64,000 nt of DNA from Eubacterium sp. (GCA_029258375.1 JARHZA010000002.1:253001-317000); one strand, 5' to 3'. Shown: positions 28,691 through 39,189, counted from the first letter of the stretch. The notes: a model not told the origin generated them from the sequence alone. Made by a program: numbers and translations.

Positions 28691-30235
28691 ATGAGCGACA
28701 ATGAAAAAAACAAAGTGAATACTACGGCTTCCAACGAAAAACCTGTTTTGTTACGCATGGAAAATATTGATAAACAATTCCCTGGTGTTAAGGCACTTGA
28801 TGGTGTTTCTTTAACAGTAAAAGCCGGAACAGTTCATGCACTCATGGGCGAAAACGGGGCAGGTAAGTCAACTTTGATGAAATGCCTTTTCGGTGTATAC
28901 AATAAAGATGGCGGTAACATCTATCTTGATGGTAAAGAAATCAATTTCAAGAACTCAAAAGAAGCTCTTGAACACGGCGTAGCAATGGTTCATCAGGAAC
29001 TCAACCAAGCACTTAAAAGAAATGTAATGGATAATATGTGGCTTGGAAGATTCCCAACAGTTTCAAAATATCTTCCATTTACAAGTGAAAAGAAGATGTA
29101 TAAAGCTACTAAAGAAATTTTTGATCAGCTTGAAATTGACGTTGACCCAAAAACAGTTATGAGCCAAATGCCAGTTTCACAACGTCAAATGGTTGAAATT
29201 GCAAAAGCAGTTTCTTATAATTCAAAAGTTATCGTATTTGACGAACCTACATCTTCTCTTACTGAAGAGGAAGTTGAGCATCTCTTTAGAATCATAAATA
29301 TGCTTCGTGATAAGGGTTGCGGAATTATTTATATTTCACACAAAATGAATGAAATTCTTCGTATTTCTGACGAAGTAACAATTATGCGTGACGGTAAGTG
29401 GATTGCAACAAAAGATGCAAAAGAACTTACAACAGATGAAATTATTAAACTTATGGTTGGTAGAGAGTTAACAAATATTTACCCACCTAAGCACAATAAA
29501 ATTGGCGAAGTTTTGCTTGATGTTAAAAACTTAACAGCAGAATATTCAAAATTAAATGATGTATCATTTACAGCTCGTAAGGGCGAAATAATTGGTGTAG
29601 CCGGATTAGACGGTTCAGGTCGTACAGAACTTCTTGAAAACCTGTTTGGTGTTGCAACTCGACGTAGTGGCACAATAACACTTGATGGTAAACCGATTAA
29701 AAACAGAAATGCACGAGAATCAATTAAAAATGGTTTTGCTTTGCTTACTGAAGAGCGACGTGCAACAGGTATTTTCGGTATACTTAATATACGAGAGAAT
29801 ACAGCAATCGCAAGTTTGAATAACTATACAGTTGGTCCTTTCCTTAGCAAAAAGAAAATGAAAGAAAGTACCGATTGGAGCATCAAGGCGATGCGAATTA
29901 AAACACCTAATCAAGAAACTAAAATACGTTCTCTTTCAGGTGGTAACCAACAAAAAGTTATTTTGGGACGCTGGCTTTTAACAGACCCAACAGTTCTTTT
30001 GTTAGATGAGCCTACAAGAGGTATTGACGTTGGTGCTAAATATGAAATTTACCAACTTATTCTTGATCTTGCTGATAAAGGTAAAACAGTAATCATGGTT
30101 TCATCAGAAATGCCTGAACTTCTTGGCGTTTGTGATAGAATTCTTGTTATGTCTGGTGGTAGACTTGCCGGCGAGGTAGATACTGCTACAACAACACAAG
30201 AAGAAATTATGACTCTTGCTGCTAAATATGTTTAA
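28691..30235 (+). CDS. mglA: Sugar ABC transporter ATP-binding protein (tandem NBD, MglA-like)
   Basis: Two NBDs: [12 protein letters not shown] and [15 protein letters not shown]...[15 protein letters not shown]. Confidence 0.93.
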   Translation: MSDNEKNKVNTTASNEKPVLLRMENIDKQFPGVKALDGVSLTVKAGTVHALMGENGAGKSTLMKCLFGVYNKDGGNIYLDGKEINFKNSKEALEHGVAMVHQELNQALKRNVMDNMWLGRFPTVSKYLPFTSEKKMYKATKEIFDQLEIDVDPKTVMSQMPVSQRQMVEIAKAVSYNSKVIVFDEPTSSLTEEEVEHLFRIINMLRDKGCGIIYISHKMNEILRISDEVTIMRDGKWIATKDAKELTTDEIIKLMVGRELTNIYPPKHNKIGEVLLDVKNLTAEYSKLNDVSFTARKGEIIGVAGLDGSGRTELLENLFGVATRRSGTITLDGKPIKNRNARESIKNGFALLTEERRATGIFGILNIRENTAIASLNNYTVGPFLSKKKMKESTDWSIKAMRIKTPNQETKIRSLSGGNQQKVILGRWLLTDPTVLLLDEPTRGIDVGAKYEIYQLILDLADKGKTVIMVSSEMPELLGVCDRILVMSGGRLAGEVDTATTTQEEIMTLAAKYV

Positions 30236-30253
30236 TAAATCGGGGGAAATACA

Positions 30254-31339
30254 ATGTCTGAAACAAAAACTTTAAAAAAGAATACTTTATCAGACAAGTT
30301 TGCTGCGTTTAAGGCAATGTCTGCCACAGATAAACGCAGAACTGTGTCAGATTTACTTTTAAATAATGCGATGTACATAATAATTTTAATTGCTATTATC
30401 GCAATTGCAATTAAAGTTCCTGAGTTCATCTCAACAGCATCAATCGTAAATATCATTTCACTTACAGCTGCTAAATTGCCAATTGCTCTTGGTATTGGTG
30501 GTGCAATCGTTCTTACTGGTACTGATATTTCTGCTGGTCGTTGCGTTGGTTTAACAGCCTGCGTTGCAGCATCATTACTTCAAATGGCATCATATCCAAG
30601 TAAGATGTTCCCAAATCTTGGAGTTCTTCCACTTTGGCTTGTTCTTCTTATTGTTATAGCTATTGGTGCTGTAATTGGTTTTGTAAACGGTTTCTTCGTT
30701 GCAAAATTTAAACTTCATCCATTCATCGTTACACTTTCAACACAACTTATCGTTTTCGGTACAGTTCTTATGTATTTGATGATTGGTACAAACAATGGAC
30801 AAACACTTTCAGGACTTGATCCATCATACACAAACTTTGTTCGTGGTACTTTATTTAGAGTAGGCGGCGTTGCAATTCCAAAATATGTATTGTATTCAGT
30901 TATTTTAACTGCTATAATGTGGGTAATTTGGAACAAAACAAAGTTCGGTAAAAATATGTTTGCCGTTGGTTCAAACGAAGAATCAGCAAATGTTTCTGGT
31001 GTAAATGTTTTCTGGACAATCGTTTGCGTATTTATCCTTGCTGGTGTAATGTATGGTATTACAGGTTTCTTTGAAGGCGCAAGAATTGCTTCTTGTTCTG
31101 CAAACACTGGTCTTAACTACGAATGCGATGCTATCGCTGCTTGTGTAATCGGTGGTGTATCTTTCGTTGGTGGTACTGGTAAGATTAGCGGTATCGTAAT
31201 TGGTGTTCTTCTTCTTCAAATTATCTTCGCTGGTCTTAACTTCCTTTCAGTAGACCAAAATATGCTTTACATCATCAAAGGTTTAATTATCCTTGTTGCT
31301 TGTGCAATTGATATGCGTAAATATCTTGCTCGTAAGTAA
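30254..31339 (+). CDS. mglC: Sugar ABC transporter permease (MglC-like)
   Basis: BPD_transp_2-like; GGAIVLTGTDISAGRCVGLTACVAAS...AIAACVIGGVSFVGGTGKISGIVIG. Confidence 0.92.
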   Translation: MSETKTLKKNTLSDKFAAFKAMSATDKRRTVSDLLLNNAMYIIILIAIIAIAIKVPEFISTASIVNIISLTAAKLPIALGIGGAIVLTGTDISAGRCVGLTACVAASLLQMASYPSKMFPNLGVLPLWLVLLIVIAIGAVIGFVNGFFVAKFKLHPFIVTLSTQLIVFGTVLMYLMIGTNNGQTLSGLDPSYTNFVRGTLFRVGGVAIPKYVLYSVILTAIMWVIWNKTKFGKNMFAVGSNEESANVSGVNVFWTIVCVFILAGVMYGITGFFEGARIASCSANTGLNYECDAIAACVIGGVSFVGGTGKISGIVIGVLLLQIIFAGLNFLSVDQNMLYIIKGLIILVACAIDMRKYLARK

Positions 31340-31365
31340 TAATTAAATTACCACGGAGGTATCAA

Positions 31366-31755
31366 ATGGAAGATAAAGAAAAACAAGAACTTGATGGTAT
31401 GCCACAACTTGAAACTACTCGTAAGCCAGGCGGTTTGTATCGTCACGTTAAAATGTCAGTTAAATCTGCTAACATTTTAGTTATTGTTACATCAGCAATA
31501 CTTGTTATTGCAATGATTTTCCTTGTAAGTCATAATGGATTTACTGTTAAATTTGATACCGATGGTGGTTCACATATTGATAGTGTAAAAGTAATGCACT
31601 CTGAAACTGTTCCTAAACCTGAAGATCCCGTTAAAGAAGGTTATGTGTTTAATGGTTGGTATCTTGACCGTGCTTGCACAAATGAATGGGATATTGATAA
31701 TGATAAGGTAACAGAAAGTATGACCTTGTTTGCAGGTTGGGACACAAAAAGTTAA
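31366..31755 (+). CDS. Single-TM protein with one extracellular InlB B-repeat-like domain
   Basis: TM ILVIVTSAILVIAMIFLV then FTVKFDTDGGSHIDSVKVMHSETVPKPEDPVKEGYVFNGWYLDRACTNEWD...LFAGW. Confidence 0.88.
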   Translation: MEDKEKQELDGMPQLETTRKPGGLYRHVKMSVKSANILVIVTSAILVIAMIFLVSHNGFTVKFDTDGGSHIDSVKVMHSETVPKPEDPVKEGYVFNGWYLDRACTNEWDIDNDKVTESMTLFAGWDTKS

Positions 31756-31807
31756 ATTGCTTATTTGTTAAGCATCAAATATTCCAACAAGAATATAGAC
31801 AAAATTT

Positions 31808-31849
31808 TACACCACACATTGGCTTAATTGTCAATGTGTGGTGCTTTTA
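31808..31849 (+). terminator. Terminator of the mgl operon
   Basis: CACCACACATTG-N10-CAATGTGTGGTG then CTTTT. Confidence 0.85.
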
Positions 31850-31878
31850 TATAAGTATTAAGTTAATAAGTAAAAATA

Positions 31879-31915
31879 AAAAAGAGTAAGTTTTGTGACT
31901 TACTCTTTTTATTTT
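31879..31915 (-). terminator. Terminator of the SNF transporter gene
   Basis: AAAAGAGTAAGT-tttgtg-ACTTACTCTTTTT. Confidence 0.85.
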
Positions 31916-31927
31916 AAATATTTAAAA

Positions 31928-33412
31928 TTATTTGTTATTTGATTGTAACTTGTTTTTTGGAGTATAGAAAACTGAATATCCAATCCAAGCAAGCATTGCA
32001 ACTGCAAAACACATCCAGAAAATAAGAAGTGTAGTGCTCTTGTTTGCAAACATATCATAGTAACCTTTAAGGTAAATAACAACAACTGCAACTGGTAAAA
32101 CATATGTTAAATAACCACGAAGTTTTGTAGAGAATTTTAATCCCTTACCAGCATTTGCTTCTTTGAGGAAGTTATCCCAACCCCAACCATTTTTTCTAAC
32201 GCAGAACATAAGGTAAACAACGCTACCAAGAGGAAGAAGGTTAGAAGAAACAAGAAAGTCTTCAAGGTCCATAATATTTGTTCCTGGTCCAAGTGGTTCA
32301 AAACCTTTAAGAACATTAAAGCCAAGAACACAAGGAATTGTAAGGAAACACATAGCAACAAGGTTAACAATAACAGATTTTTTTCTGCTCCAACCAAGGT
32401 TGTCCATTGCGTAAGAAGAGATGTTTTCGAAAACTGCAATAATAGTTGTGAGTGCCGCAAATGATAAGAATAAGAAGAAAAGTGTTCCCCAAATTCTGCC
32501 ACCAGGCATATTTGCAAATACATTTGGAAGTGTTATAAATACAAGTCTTGGACCTGCACCTGGGTTAACATTAAATGCAAAGCAAGATGGAATAACAATC
32601 ATACCAGCCATAAGAGCAACAAGTGTATCTAAAATACAAATGTGAACTGCTTCACCAGGAATTGAACGGTCTTTATCAAGGTAACTACCAAATATAGCCA
32701 TAGCACCAATTCCAAGACTAAGTGTAAAGAACGCTTGACTCATAGCACCAAAAATAATAGTGCCAATACCTTTTTCTTTTACAACTTCCATATTAGGAAC
32801 AAGGTAAAATTTAAAGCCTTCAGCAGCACCTGGAAGTGTAATAGTGTTGATAACAAGAACACCCATAAGCAAGAATAAACAAATCATCATACCTTTAGTA
32901 ATCTTTTCAACACCACGGTTCATACCAAGAAGGCAGATGCCAAATGCAAGAACTATAGTAACAATTGTCCAAAACATCATTGTTTTAGGATCTGCAAGCA
33001 TATTTCCAAATTCTGCATCTATAAGATCAGGAGATTTTCCAACAAATTTACCACTTGCAGTTAAGAAGCAGTAGTAAATCATCCAACCACCCACCATTGT
33101 GTAGAACATCATCAATAAGTAGCAACCTAAAATGCCTATCCATTTCATTCTGTTCCATTTTGTTCCTTCTGGTTGTAACAACTTAAAACTGGAAGCGGTG
33201 CTTTTTTGGCTACCACGACCAACTGAAAATTCGCAAACCATAATAGGAAGACCAAGTATCAATAAGAATGCAAGGTAAAAAAGAATGAATATTGCGCCAC
33301 CGTTTTGACCACACATATAAGGAAATTTCCAAACGTTTCCAAGGCCAACCGCACAGCCAGCAGAAACGAGGATGAATCCAAGTCTTGACGTGAATCGTTC
33401 TCTATTCGCCAT
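31928..33412 (-). CDS. Sodium-dependent transporter, SNF (NSS) family
   Basis: RFTSRLGFILVSAGCAVGLGNVWKFPYMCGQNGGAIFILFY NSS signature; about 11-12 TM. Confidence 0.96.
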   Translation of the reverse strand: MANRERFTSRLGFILVSAGCAVGLGNVWKFPYMCGQNGGAIFILFYLAFLLILGLPIMVCEFSVGRGSQKSTASSFKLLQPEGTKWNRMKWIGILGCYLLMMFYTMVGGWMIYYCFLTASGKFVGKSPDLIDAEFGNMLADPKTMMFWTIVTIVLAFGICLLGMNRGVEKITKGMMICLFLLMGVLVINTITLPGAAEGFKFYLVPNMEVVKEKGIGTIIFGAMSQAFFTLSLGIGAMAIFGSYLDKDRSIPGEAVHICILDTLVALMAGMIVIPSCFAFNVNPGAGPRLVFITLPNVFANMPGGRIWGTLFFLFLSFAALTTIIAVFENISSYAMDNLGWSRKKSVIVNLVAMCFLTIPCVLGFNVLKGFEPLGPGTNIMDLEDFLVSSNLLPLGSVVYLMFCVRKNGWGWDNFLKEANAGKGLKFSTKLRGYLTYVLPVAVVVIYLKGYYDMFANKSTTLLIFWMCFAVAMLAWIGYSVFYTPKNKLQSNNK

Positions 33413-33538
33413 AACTTATTCCTCCAATAATATTAGATTTTTTGTGTTATACCCAAACATTTTAACAAAATGTAAATAAACATTCAAGTATTTGTATACA
33501 ATTATTTACAAAATAATATGTTTATTTTAAAAAGAATA

Positions 33539-33567
33539 AAAAAGAAGGTCATTTAAGACCTTCTTTC
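33539..33567 (-). terminator. Terminator of the thiI operon
   Basis: AAAGAAGGTC-atttaa-GACCTTCTTT. Confidence 0.8.
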
Positions 33568-33580
33568 AACTTGTTTTTAA

Positions 33581-34753
33581 TTATTTAATGAAAACTCTTT
33601 TAACATCTTTTAATGATCTTTCAATCATTTCATCAAGATTTTCAATCTTGTTTTCAGCAGCAATGACATCTTCAACTGTTGGGCGTGTTTTTGGATGTTT
33701 TGGTGTGAATACTGTGCAACAGTCTTCATAAGGTTGGATTGAAGTTTCAAAAGTATCTATTTTTCTTGAAATAGAAATAATTTCATCTTTGTCCATACCT
33801 ATGCAAGGACGGAAAACAGGCATTGTTGTAGCGCAGTCTGTGCAACCAAGAGCAAAAATTGTTTGGCTTGCAACTTGTCCAACACTTTCGCCAGTGATAA
33901 GTGCTTGGCAGTTTTGGCTTTCTGCAATTTTTTGACTCATTTTCATCATAATTCTACGCATTACAAGTGTGAAGTAATCTTCTGGGCAGTAATCACGAAT
34001 AGCCTCTTGAATTTCAGTAAATGGAACAACAAAAGTTGTTATAGTGCCACTGTAAGCAGCAACTTTCTTTAATAAGTCCATAACTTTCATTTCTGCAAGT
34101 TCGCTTGTGTATGGTGGAGATGCAAAGTGAACAGAAATAAGTTCAATACCTCTTTTAGCCATCATATATGCAGCAACAGGTGAGTCTATACCACCGCTAA
34201 TTAAAACTGCTGCTCTGCCACTTGTGCCAGTAGGCATACCACCAGCGCCTTTAATGTTGTTGCCACGAACAAAGGCATATTTATCTCTAATTTCAACTGT
34301 TACTGTAATTTCTGGGTTATGAACATCAACTTTAAGATGATTAAAAGCTTTAAGAATTTCTCCACCCAATTCTCTGCAAATTTCAGGAGATTTATATGGG
34401 AATTTTTTATCACTTCTTTTAGCTTCAACTTTAAAAGTTTTTGCAGTTAAAAGTTCATCTTCAAGATATTCTTTAGTAGTTTTGATAATGTCTGCCATAT
34501 CTTTTTCGCAAACAGCTGCACGTGAAAGTGCTGCAATACCAAAAACTTTTTTAAGTGCATCAACGACATCATCAAGGTCAACATCTTCATCATCAGGCTC
34601 AACCATTATAGTTGACTGACTCTTTGTGAACTTAAAAGTGCCAAGATCTGCAAGATGACGTTTCATATTTTTGATAAGTACGTCTTCAAATGAATTTCTA
34701 TTAAGTCCTTTAAGAACAAGTTCTCCATTTTTAACAAGTATAATTTCTTTCAT
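33581..34753 (-). CDS. thiI: tRNA 4-thiouridine synthase ThiI
   Basis: THUMP domain plus PP-loop VLISGGIDSPVAAYMMAKRG. Confidence 0.95.
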   Translation of the reverse strand: MKEIILVKNGELVLKGLNRNSFEDVLIKNMKRHLADLGTFKFTKSQSTIMVEPDDEDVDLDDVVDALKKVFGIAALSRAAVCEKDMADIIKTTKEYLEDELLTAKTFKVEAKRSDKKFPYKSPEICRELGGEILKAFNHLKVDVHNPEITVTVEIRDKYAFVRGNNIKGAGGMPTGTSGRAAVLISGGIDSPVAAYMMAKRGIELISVHFASPPYTSELAEMKVMDLLKKVAAYSGTITTFVVPFTEIQEAIRDYCPEDYFTLVMRRIMMKMSQKIAESQNCQALITGESVGQVASQTIFALGCTDCATTMPVFRPCIGMDKDEIISISRKIDTFETSIQPYEDCCTVFTPKHPKTRPTVEDVIAAENKIENLDEMIERSLKDVKRVFIK

Positions 34754-34764
34754 TTTAATTCCTC

Positions 34765-35901
34765 TTAATTCTTAGGATGTTTCTTTATAATTTCATCAAG
34801 AGCAACACATAACTTGTCTATATCCTCTTTTGTATTGTCTCTTGAAAAACTAATTCTAATACTTTTGTCTATTATTTCATCGCTTAATTTCATAGCTGTT
34901 AAAACGTGGCTCTTTTTGCCTTTTGCACATGCAGAACCGTTGCTAACACAAATGCCATAGTTTGCAGAAAGTTCCTGTAAAACAGTTTGACTTCTCATAA
35001 ATGTAGGAACATAAATATTTATGATATAAGGTGATGCGTCATCGCCACTGTTAAATATAATTCCGTTAATTTGACTTAATTTTTCTTTTGCGTATTCGTT
35101 AAGTTCTTTTGTTATTTTGCTTTGCTCTTTTAAGTTTGGCAAAGCGTCAACAGCAGCACCAAAACCTGCAATAAGAGGGGAAGCCTCTGTGCCTGGTCTA
35201 ATTTTCTTTTCTTGTTCTCCACCAAAAGTACGTGGCAAAATATTTACACCTTTTCTTATGTAAAGAGCACCAGTTCCTTTTGGTCCGTGAATTTTATGTG
35301 CAGTAATAGTTAAAAGATCTGCACCAAGTTTTTTAGGTCTAATATCAACTTTACCAAATGCTTGAACACAGTCGATATGAACTAATGCAGGGGATTCTGC
35401 TCGGGTAACAAGTTTTTTTATTTTTTCAACTGGAAGAATAGAACCAACTTCGTTGTTAATATACATCATAGAAACAAGAATGGTATCTTTGTTAATTGCT
35501 TTTGCCATATCTGCAAGGCTGATTTTTCCTTCGCTATCTGGCATAAGGCGAATAACTTCAAATCCTTCTTTTTCAAGTTCATCAATGCTTTGCATAACAC
35601 TTTCGTGCTCAATTGCAGTAGTAACAATTCTATTGCCTTTTCGTCTGTTTTTATGAGCAGCACCTAAAATAGCAAGGTTGTTTGATTCTGTTCCACCACT
35701 TGTAAAATATATTTCGTCTTTTTCACAGTCAAGTTTTTTTGCAATACTCTCTCTTGCATTTATAACTTCTTTCATTGCTGAAATCCCAAGAAAGTGCAAA
35801 CTTGATGGGTTGCCGAAGTTTTCGGTTATCATTCTATTTATTGCAACAATTGCTTCTTCACAAGGTTTTGTTGTTGCACTGTTATCAAGATAAACTGTCA
35901 T
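34765..35901 (-). CDS. Cysteine desulfurase (NifS/IscS family)
   Basis: VYLDNSATTKP, TSGGTESNN, TITAHKIHGPKGTGALY (PLP Lys), SNGSACAKG (active Cys). Confidence 0.95.
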   Translation of the reverse strand: MTVYLDNSATTKPCEEAIVAINRMITENFGNPSSLHFLGISAMKEVINARESIAKKLDCEKDEIYFTSGGTESNNLAILGAAHKNRRKGNRIVTTAIEHESVMQSIDELEKEGFEVIRLMPDSEGKISLADMAKAINKDTILVSMMYINNEVGSILPVEKIKKLVTRAESPALVHIDCVQAFGKVDIRPKKLGADLLTITAHKIHGPKGTGALYIRKGVNILPRTFGGEQEKKIRPGTEASPLIAGFGAAVDALPNLKEQSKITKELNEYAKEKLSQINGIIFNSGDDASPYIINIYVPTFMRSQTVLQELSANYGICVSNGSACAKGKKSHVLTAMKLSDEIIDKSIRISFSRDNTKEDIDKLCVALDEIIKKHPKN

Positions 35902-37075
35902 TTAATTTCATTTCCCTAATTTTCATTATTCCAACTATTGTTTTTGCGTCTTTAAATTCGCCAGTCATACAGCGTTTAACTGCCTCTTCAAGTGGAACTC
36001 TTTTAACATCTAAAAATTCATCTTCATCAAGATCTTGTTCGCCATAGGTTAAACCAGTAGCACCGTAAATGTGAATTGTTTCTCCACAATAGCCAGGTGT
36101 TGGATACATTTTTCCAAGATCAAAAATGTTTTTGGCAGTAGCACCACACTCTTCTTTAAGTTCACGAATACCTGCCTCAAGAGGATCTTCGTTTTTCTCA
36201 AGTTTTCCAGCTGGAATTTCATAAATTGTTTCTCTATAAGGTGCTCTAAATTGGCGAACTAACAAAATTTCATCATTTTCAGTAATTGGAACTATTGCAA
36301 CACCACCGTTGTGGCTAACAATTTCACGTTTTGCAGTTGAGCCATCAACAAGCATAACAGTATCTTCGTGAACATTTATAATTCTGCCGTCAAAAACGGT
36401 GTTAACTTCTTTTGTTTGTTCAAAAAAACCAAGTGCAATAGATTCAACATCCATAACTTTTTCAGCTATAAATTTTGCACCAGCTTCAATAAATTCAAAC
36501 TTACTTCCATAACCCCATAAAACGCCAACACTGTCAACTAAGTTTGCTTTTGCACCGTCTATGTCATAAAATCTGTCGCCAACAACAATAGCTTCTTTTG
36601 CGTTAACATTAAGTTCTTTAAGACAGCGAGAGATAATGTTTGCTTTTGATTCACAGTCTGCTGAAAAAGTTACACCGCAAATAGCGCTAAAATATTGTTT
36701 AATACCAAAATGCTCAAGTAACATTTCAATATATTCTGTTGGCTTTGAAGAAGCAATACCCATTGAAAAACCATCTTCTTTAAGATTTTTAAGAAGATCT
36801 TTAATTTCTGGGTAAAGTTTGCTTTCAAAAACACCAATGTTAGTGTATCTTTCTCTGTATTTTTTTACAAGTTCTTCTGCCTCTTTGGCATCAGCACCAA
36901 AACGTTCTTGAAATGTAATAAGAAGGGGTGGTCCAATAAAGCACTCAAGTTCTTTTTTATCTTGTGGAACATCATATCCAAAAGATTCAAGAGCATATTT
37001 AGCACAGTTTATAATACCTTCTCCAGTTTCACAAATTGTTCCGTCAAAATCAAAAATTACTGATTTGAATTTCAT
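35885..37075 (-). CDS. HAD phosphatase - Nudix (ADP-ribose pyrophosphatase-like) fusion
   Basis: N-terminal HAD motif VIFDFDGTICETGEG; C-terminal Nudix box GKLEKNEDPLEAGIRELKEECG. Confidence 0.93.
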   Translation of the reverse strand: MKFKSVIFDFDGTICETGEGIINCAKYALESFGYDVPQDKKELECFIGPPLLITFQERFGADAKEAEELVKKYRERYTNIGVFESKLYPEIKDLLKNLKEDGFSMGIASSKPTEYIEMLLEHFGIKQYFSAICGVTFSADCESKANIISRCLKELNVNAKEAIVVGDRFYDIDGAKANLVDSVGVLWGYGSKFEFIEAGAKFIAEKVMDVESIALGFFEQTKEVNTVFDGRIINVHEDTVMLVDGSTAKREIVSHNGGVAIVPITENDEILLVRQFRAPYRETIYEIPAGKLEKNEDPLEAGIRELKEECGATAKNIFDLGKMYPTPGYCGETIHIYGATGLTYGEQDLDEDEFLDVKRVPLEEAVKRCMTGEFKDAKTIVGIMKIREMKLNDSLS

Positions 37076-37461
37076 TTGTTCTCAACCTTTTTCATAAATT
37101 TTTCAGAGTTTACAACAAATCTTTCAATCTTTCCACTACCAATAATGTTATCGTTTTCATCGGTTGCAGAAACATCAAAAGTAATTTTTCTTCCGTCTAC
37201 TTCAGCAATAGTAGCTTTAGCAGTAATAGTTTCGCCAAGTGCACTTGCTTTACTGTGTGCAACGTTAATATTTGTGCCAACAGTTGTTTCATCATTTTCA
37301 AGAAATTCAAAAACAGCTTTGCAGGTAGCCTCTTCCATTAAAGCAATCATAAAAGGTGTTGCAAAAACATTAAGTGAACCACTTTTAGCAGCTTTTGCAG
37401 TGTTTGTTTCATCAACTTTTGTTGATACAGTTGCAAAAGTTCCTGTAATAATTTCTTTCAT
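37072..37461 (-). CDS. Hotdog-fold thioesterase (FlK-like)
   Basis: ATPFMIALMEEATCKAVFEFLENDETTVGTNINVAHSKASALGETITAKA. Confidence 0.88.
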   Translation of the reverse strand: MKEIITGTFATVSTKVDETNTAKAAKSGSLNVFATPFMIALMEEATCKAVFEFLENDETTVGTNINVAHSKASALGETITAKATIAEVDGRKITFDVSATDENDNIIGSGKIERFVVNSEKFMKKVENK

Positions 37462-37678
37462 AATTTTATCTCCGTTACTATTTTTTTATTTAATCATTTT
37501 TAACTTATGTATTGTAACATAAATTATAGTTTTATACAATAATTATGAATTATAATATAATTAGATGTATTAAGATGTTTAAAGATAATAAAATCATTTT
37601 CCTTTTAATTATTGTTAAATACTAATTGTTAGCAAAGTTCATATATGCTATAATACAGAAAGTCGAAAGGGTGGTTTA

Positions 37679-38446
37679 ATGAAAGAAGGCACAAAAAGAA
37701 TATATCTTCTTGATGAACTAAGGGGATTTGCCCTTGTTTGTATGGTTATTCATCACACTTTTTTTGATATTGGTTTTATTCTTCATTATGATTGGGGATA
37801 TAGGATTTTTAATTGGTTGTGTTTGTTTCAGCCGATATTTTGGGGAATTTTTATTATAATATCGGGCATCTGTTCAAGATTATCAAGAAATACAATTAAA
37901 CGAGGATTTATAGTGTTTTTTGCTGGTTTTGCAATCAGTATTGTAACGGCAGTAATTATGCCAATGATAGGTATAGTTGGTGCAGAAATTTATTTTGGAA
38001 TTTTATCTTGCCTTGGGCTTTCAATGATAATAACAGGTTTGTTTATGCCTTTAATAGAAAAAACAAATGTGTTTTTAGGTATGAGCATTTGCACCGTTTT
38101 GTTTGTTTCAACATATAGTATTAGTAAGCGAATACTACTTTTTGGTCTTATTAAATTGCCAGATTTTCTTTACACAACAAATTATTTTAGCCCACTTGGT
38201 TTTTATAATAATAATTTCCAATCAGCAGATTATTTCCCACTAATTCCTTGGTTGTTTTTGTTTCTCTTTGGTGCATTTATTGGAAAATTTGCAAAAGATG
38301 GAGCTTTTCCAAAAGGCGCTTATAAAAGCCGTTCTAAGTTTTTGCAAAAGGTTGGTAAAAATAGTTTATGGGTTTATCTTTTACACCAACCAATTTTGTA
38401 TGCAATAATGTATGTTATAAGTTTTATTCAGTTATTTTTTATATAA
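37679..38446 (+). CDS. DUF1624/heparan-alpha-glucosaminide N-acetyltransferase-like membrane protein
   Basis: RIYLLDELRGFALVCMVIHHTFFDI...ISGICSRLSRNTIKRG...PLIPWLFLFLFGAFIGK. Confidence 0.88.
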   Translation: MKEGTKRIYLLDELRGFALVCMVIHHTFFDIGFILHYDWGYRIFNWLCLFQPIFWGIFIIISGICSRLSRNTIKRGFIVFFAGFAISIVTAVIMPMIGIVGAEIYFGILSCLGLSMIITGLFMPLIEKTNVFLGMSICTVLFVSTYSISKRILLFGLIKLPDFLYTTNYFSPLGFYNNNFQSADYFPLIPWLFLFLFGAFIGKFAKDGAFPKGAYKSRSKFLQKVGKNSLWVYLLHQPILYAIMYVISFIQLFFI

Positions 38447-38478
38447 AAAATTGATTATAAAATTAAATATGTCGTAAA

Positions 38479-38520
38479 CAAAAAAGCACACCTTTCATAA
38501 AATAGAAAGGTGTGCTTTTC
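38479..38520 (+). terminator. Rho-independent terminator (bidirectional sequence)
   Basis: AAAAGCACACCTTTC-ataaaata-GAAAGGTGTGCTTTT. Confidence 0.85.
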
Positions 38521-38584
38521 AATTGTTAGCAAAAGTGGAAAATTTCCCACAGAATAGCTTTTGCCGTATCAGTTGTTTATATAT

Positions 38585-38929
38585 TTATTGGTTCGATTTC
38601 AGCCAAATACTGTTTGCTCTGTTTAAAACTACTAAACAATAAGAAAGTCTATTGTTAACAACATCTTTTGCAAGTGCAATATGTCTTGAAACAGTTGGTT
38701 GTGAAAGATGTAGTTTTCTTGATATTTCAATTTGGCTTAAATTTTGAACATATTTCATTTTTAGGCAGATTCTCTGGCGTTCTGTTAATTCATTTTTCAG
38801 AATAAGGGGCAAAACACATTCAACTGCATTTTTACTCACTTTCTGCGTATCAATGTCAGAGTAATCAAAAATATTTTGATTTACATAATAATTTTCAATT
38901 AAATCAATCATTTTCATCCTCTTCGTCAT
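38585..38929 (-). CDS. Small sigma-70 region 4-like DNA-binding protein
   Basis: HTH LTERQRICLKMKYVQNLSQIEISRKLHLSQPTVSRHIALAK; no region 2 visible. Confidence 0.8.
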   Translation of the reverse strand: MTKRMKMIDLIENYYVNQNIFDYSDIDTQKVSKNAVECVLPLILKNELTERQRICLKMKYVQNLSQIEISRKLHLSQPTVSRHIALAKDVVNNRLSYCLVVLNRANSIWLKSNQ

Positions 38930-39119
38930 AGTAATGGGTCAGCAGTGTAGAAATACATTTACATTCACACGCCATATTGTAATAAGTTTTAATTTTAGCT
39001 CTTAATTTGTATAAATCTTCGCCGGTGTAAACAGATAATAGAGGTCTTAATCCATCCATTTTTGCGTTTAAGTTGTTATACTGTTTTTCGTATTCACTTG
39101 CAAGTTCATCAATAGTCAA
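38904..39119 (-). CDS. Small protein of unknown function, first gene of a two-gene operon
   Basis: 71 aa, TTG start, AAGGG upstream, 26-nt overlap with the HTH gene. Confidence 0.65.
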   Translation of the reverse strand: MTIDELASEYEKQYNNLNAKMDGLRPLLSVYTGEDLYKLRAKIKTYYNMACECKCISTLLTHYYDEEDEND

Positions 39120-39189
39120 ACTGCTTTTCCCTTCTTTCTATTCCAAAATAAGTAATGGGTATGGGGCGGCACAACCATTAACAAATTCA

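Noticed and set aside
37513-37540. A third TGTAAC-N16-TACAAT match upstream of the DUF1624 gene
   Set aside because: Similar to the ECF-type motifs at 6788 and 7595 but lacks the shared TTTGTAACAA flank and is about 140 nt from the start codon; chance match in AT-rich DNA is likely.
38585-39119. Prophage or integrative element containing the small sigma-like operon
   Set aside because: The HTH protein is reminiscent of phage late regulators, but no integrase, attachment repeats or structural genes flank it; ordinary housekeeping genes lie on both sides.
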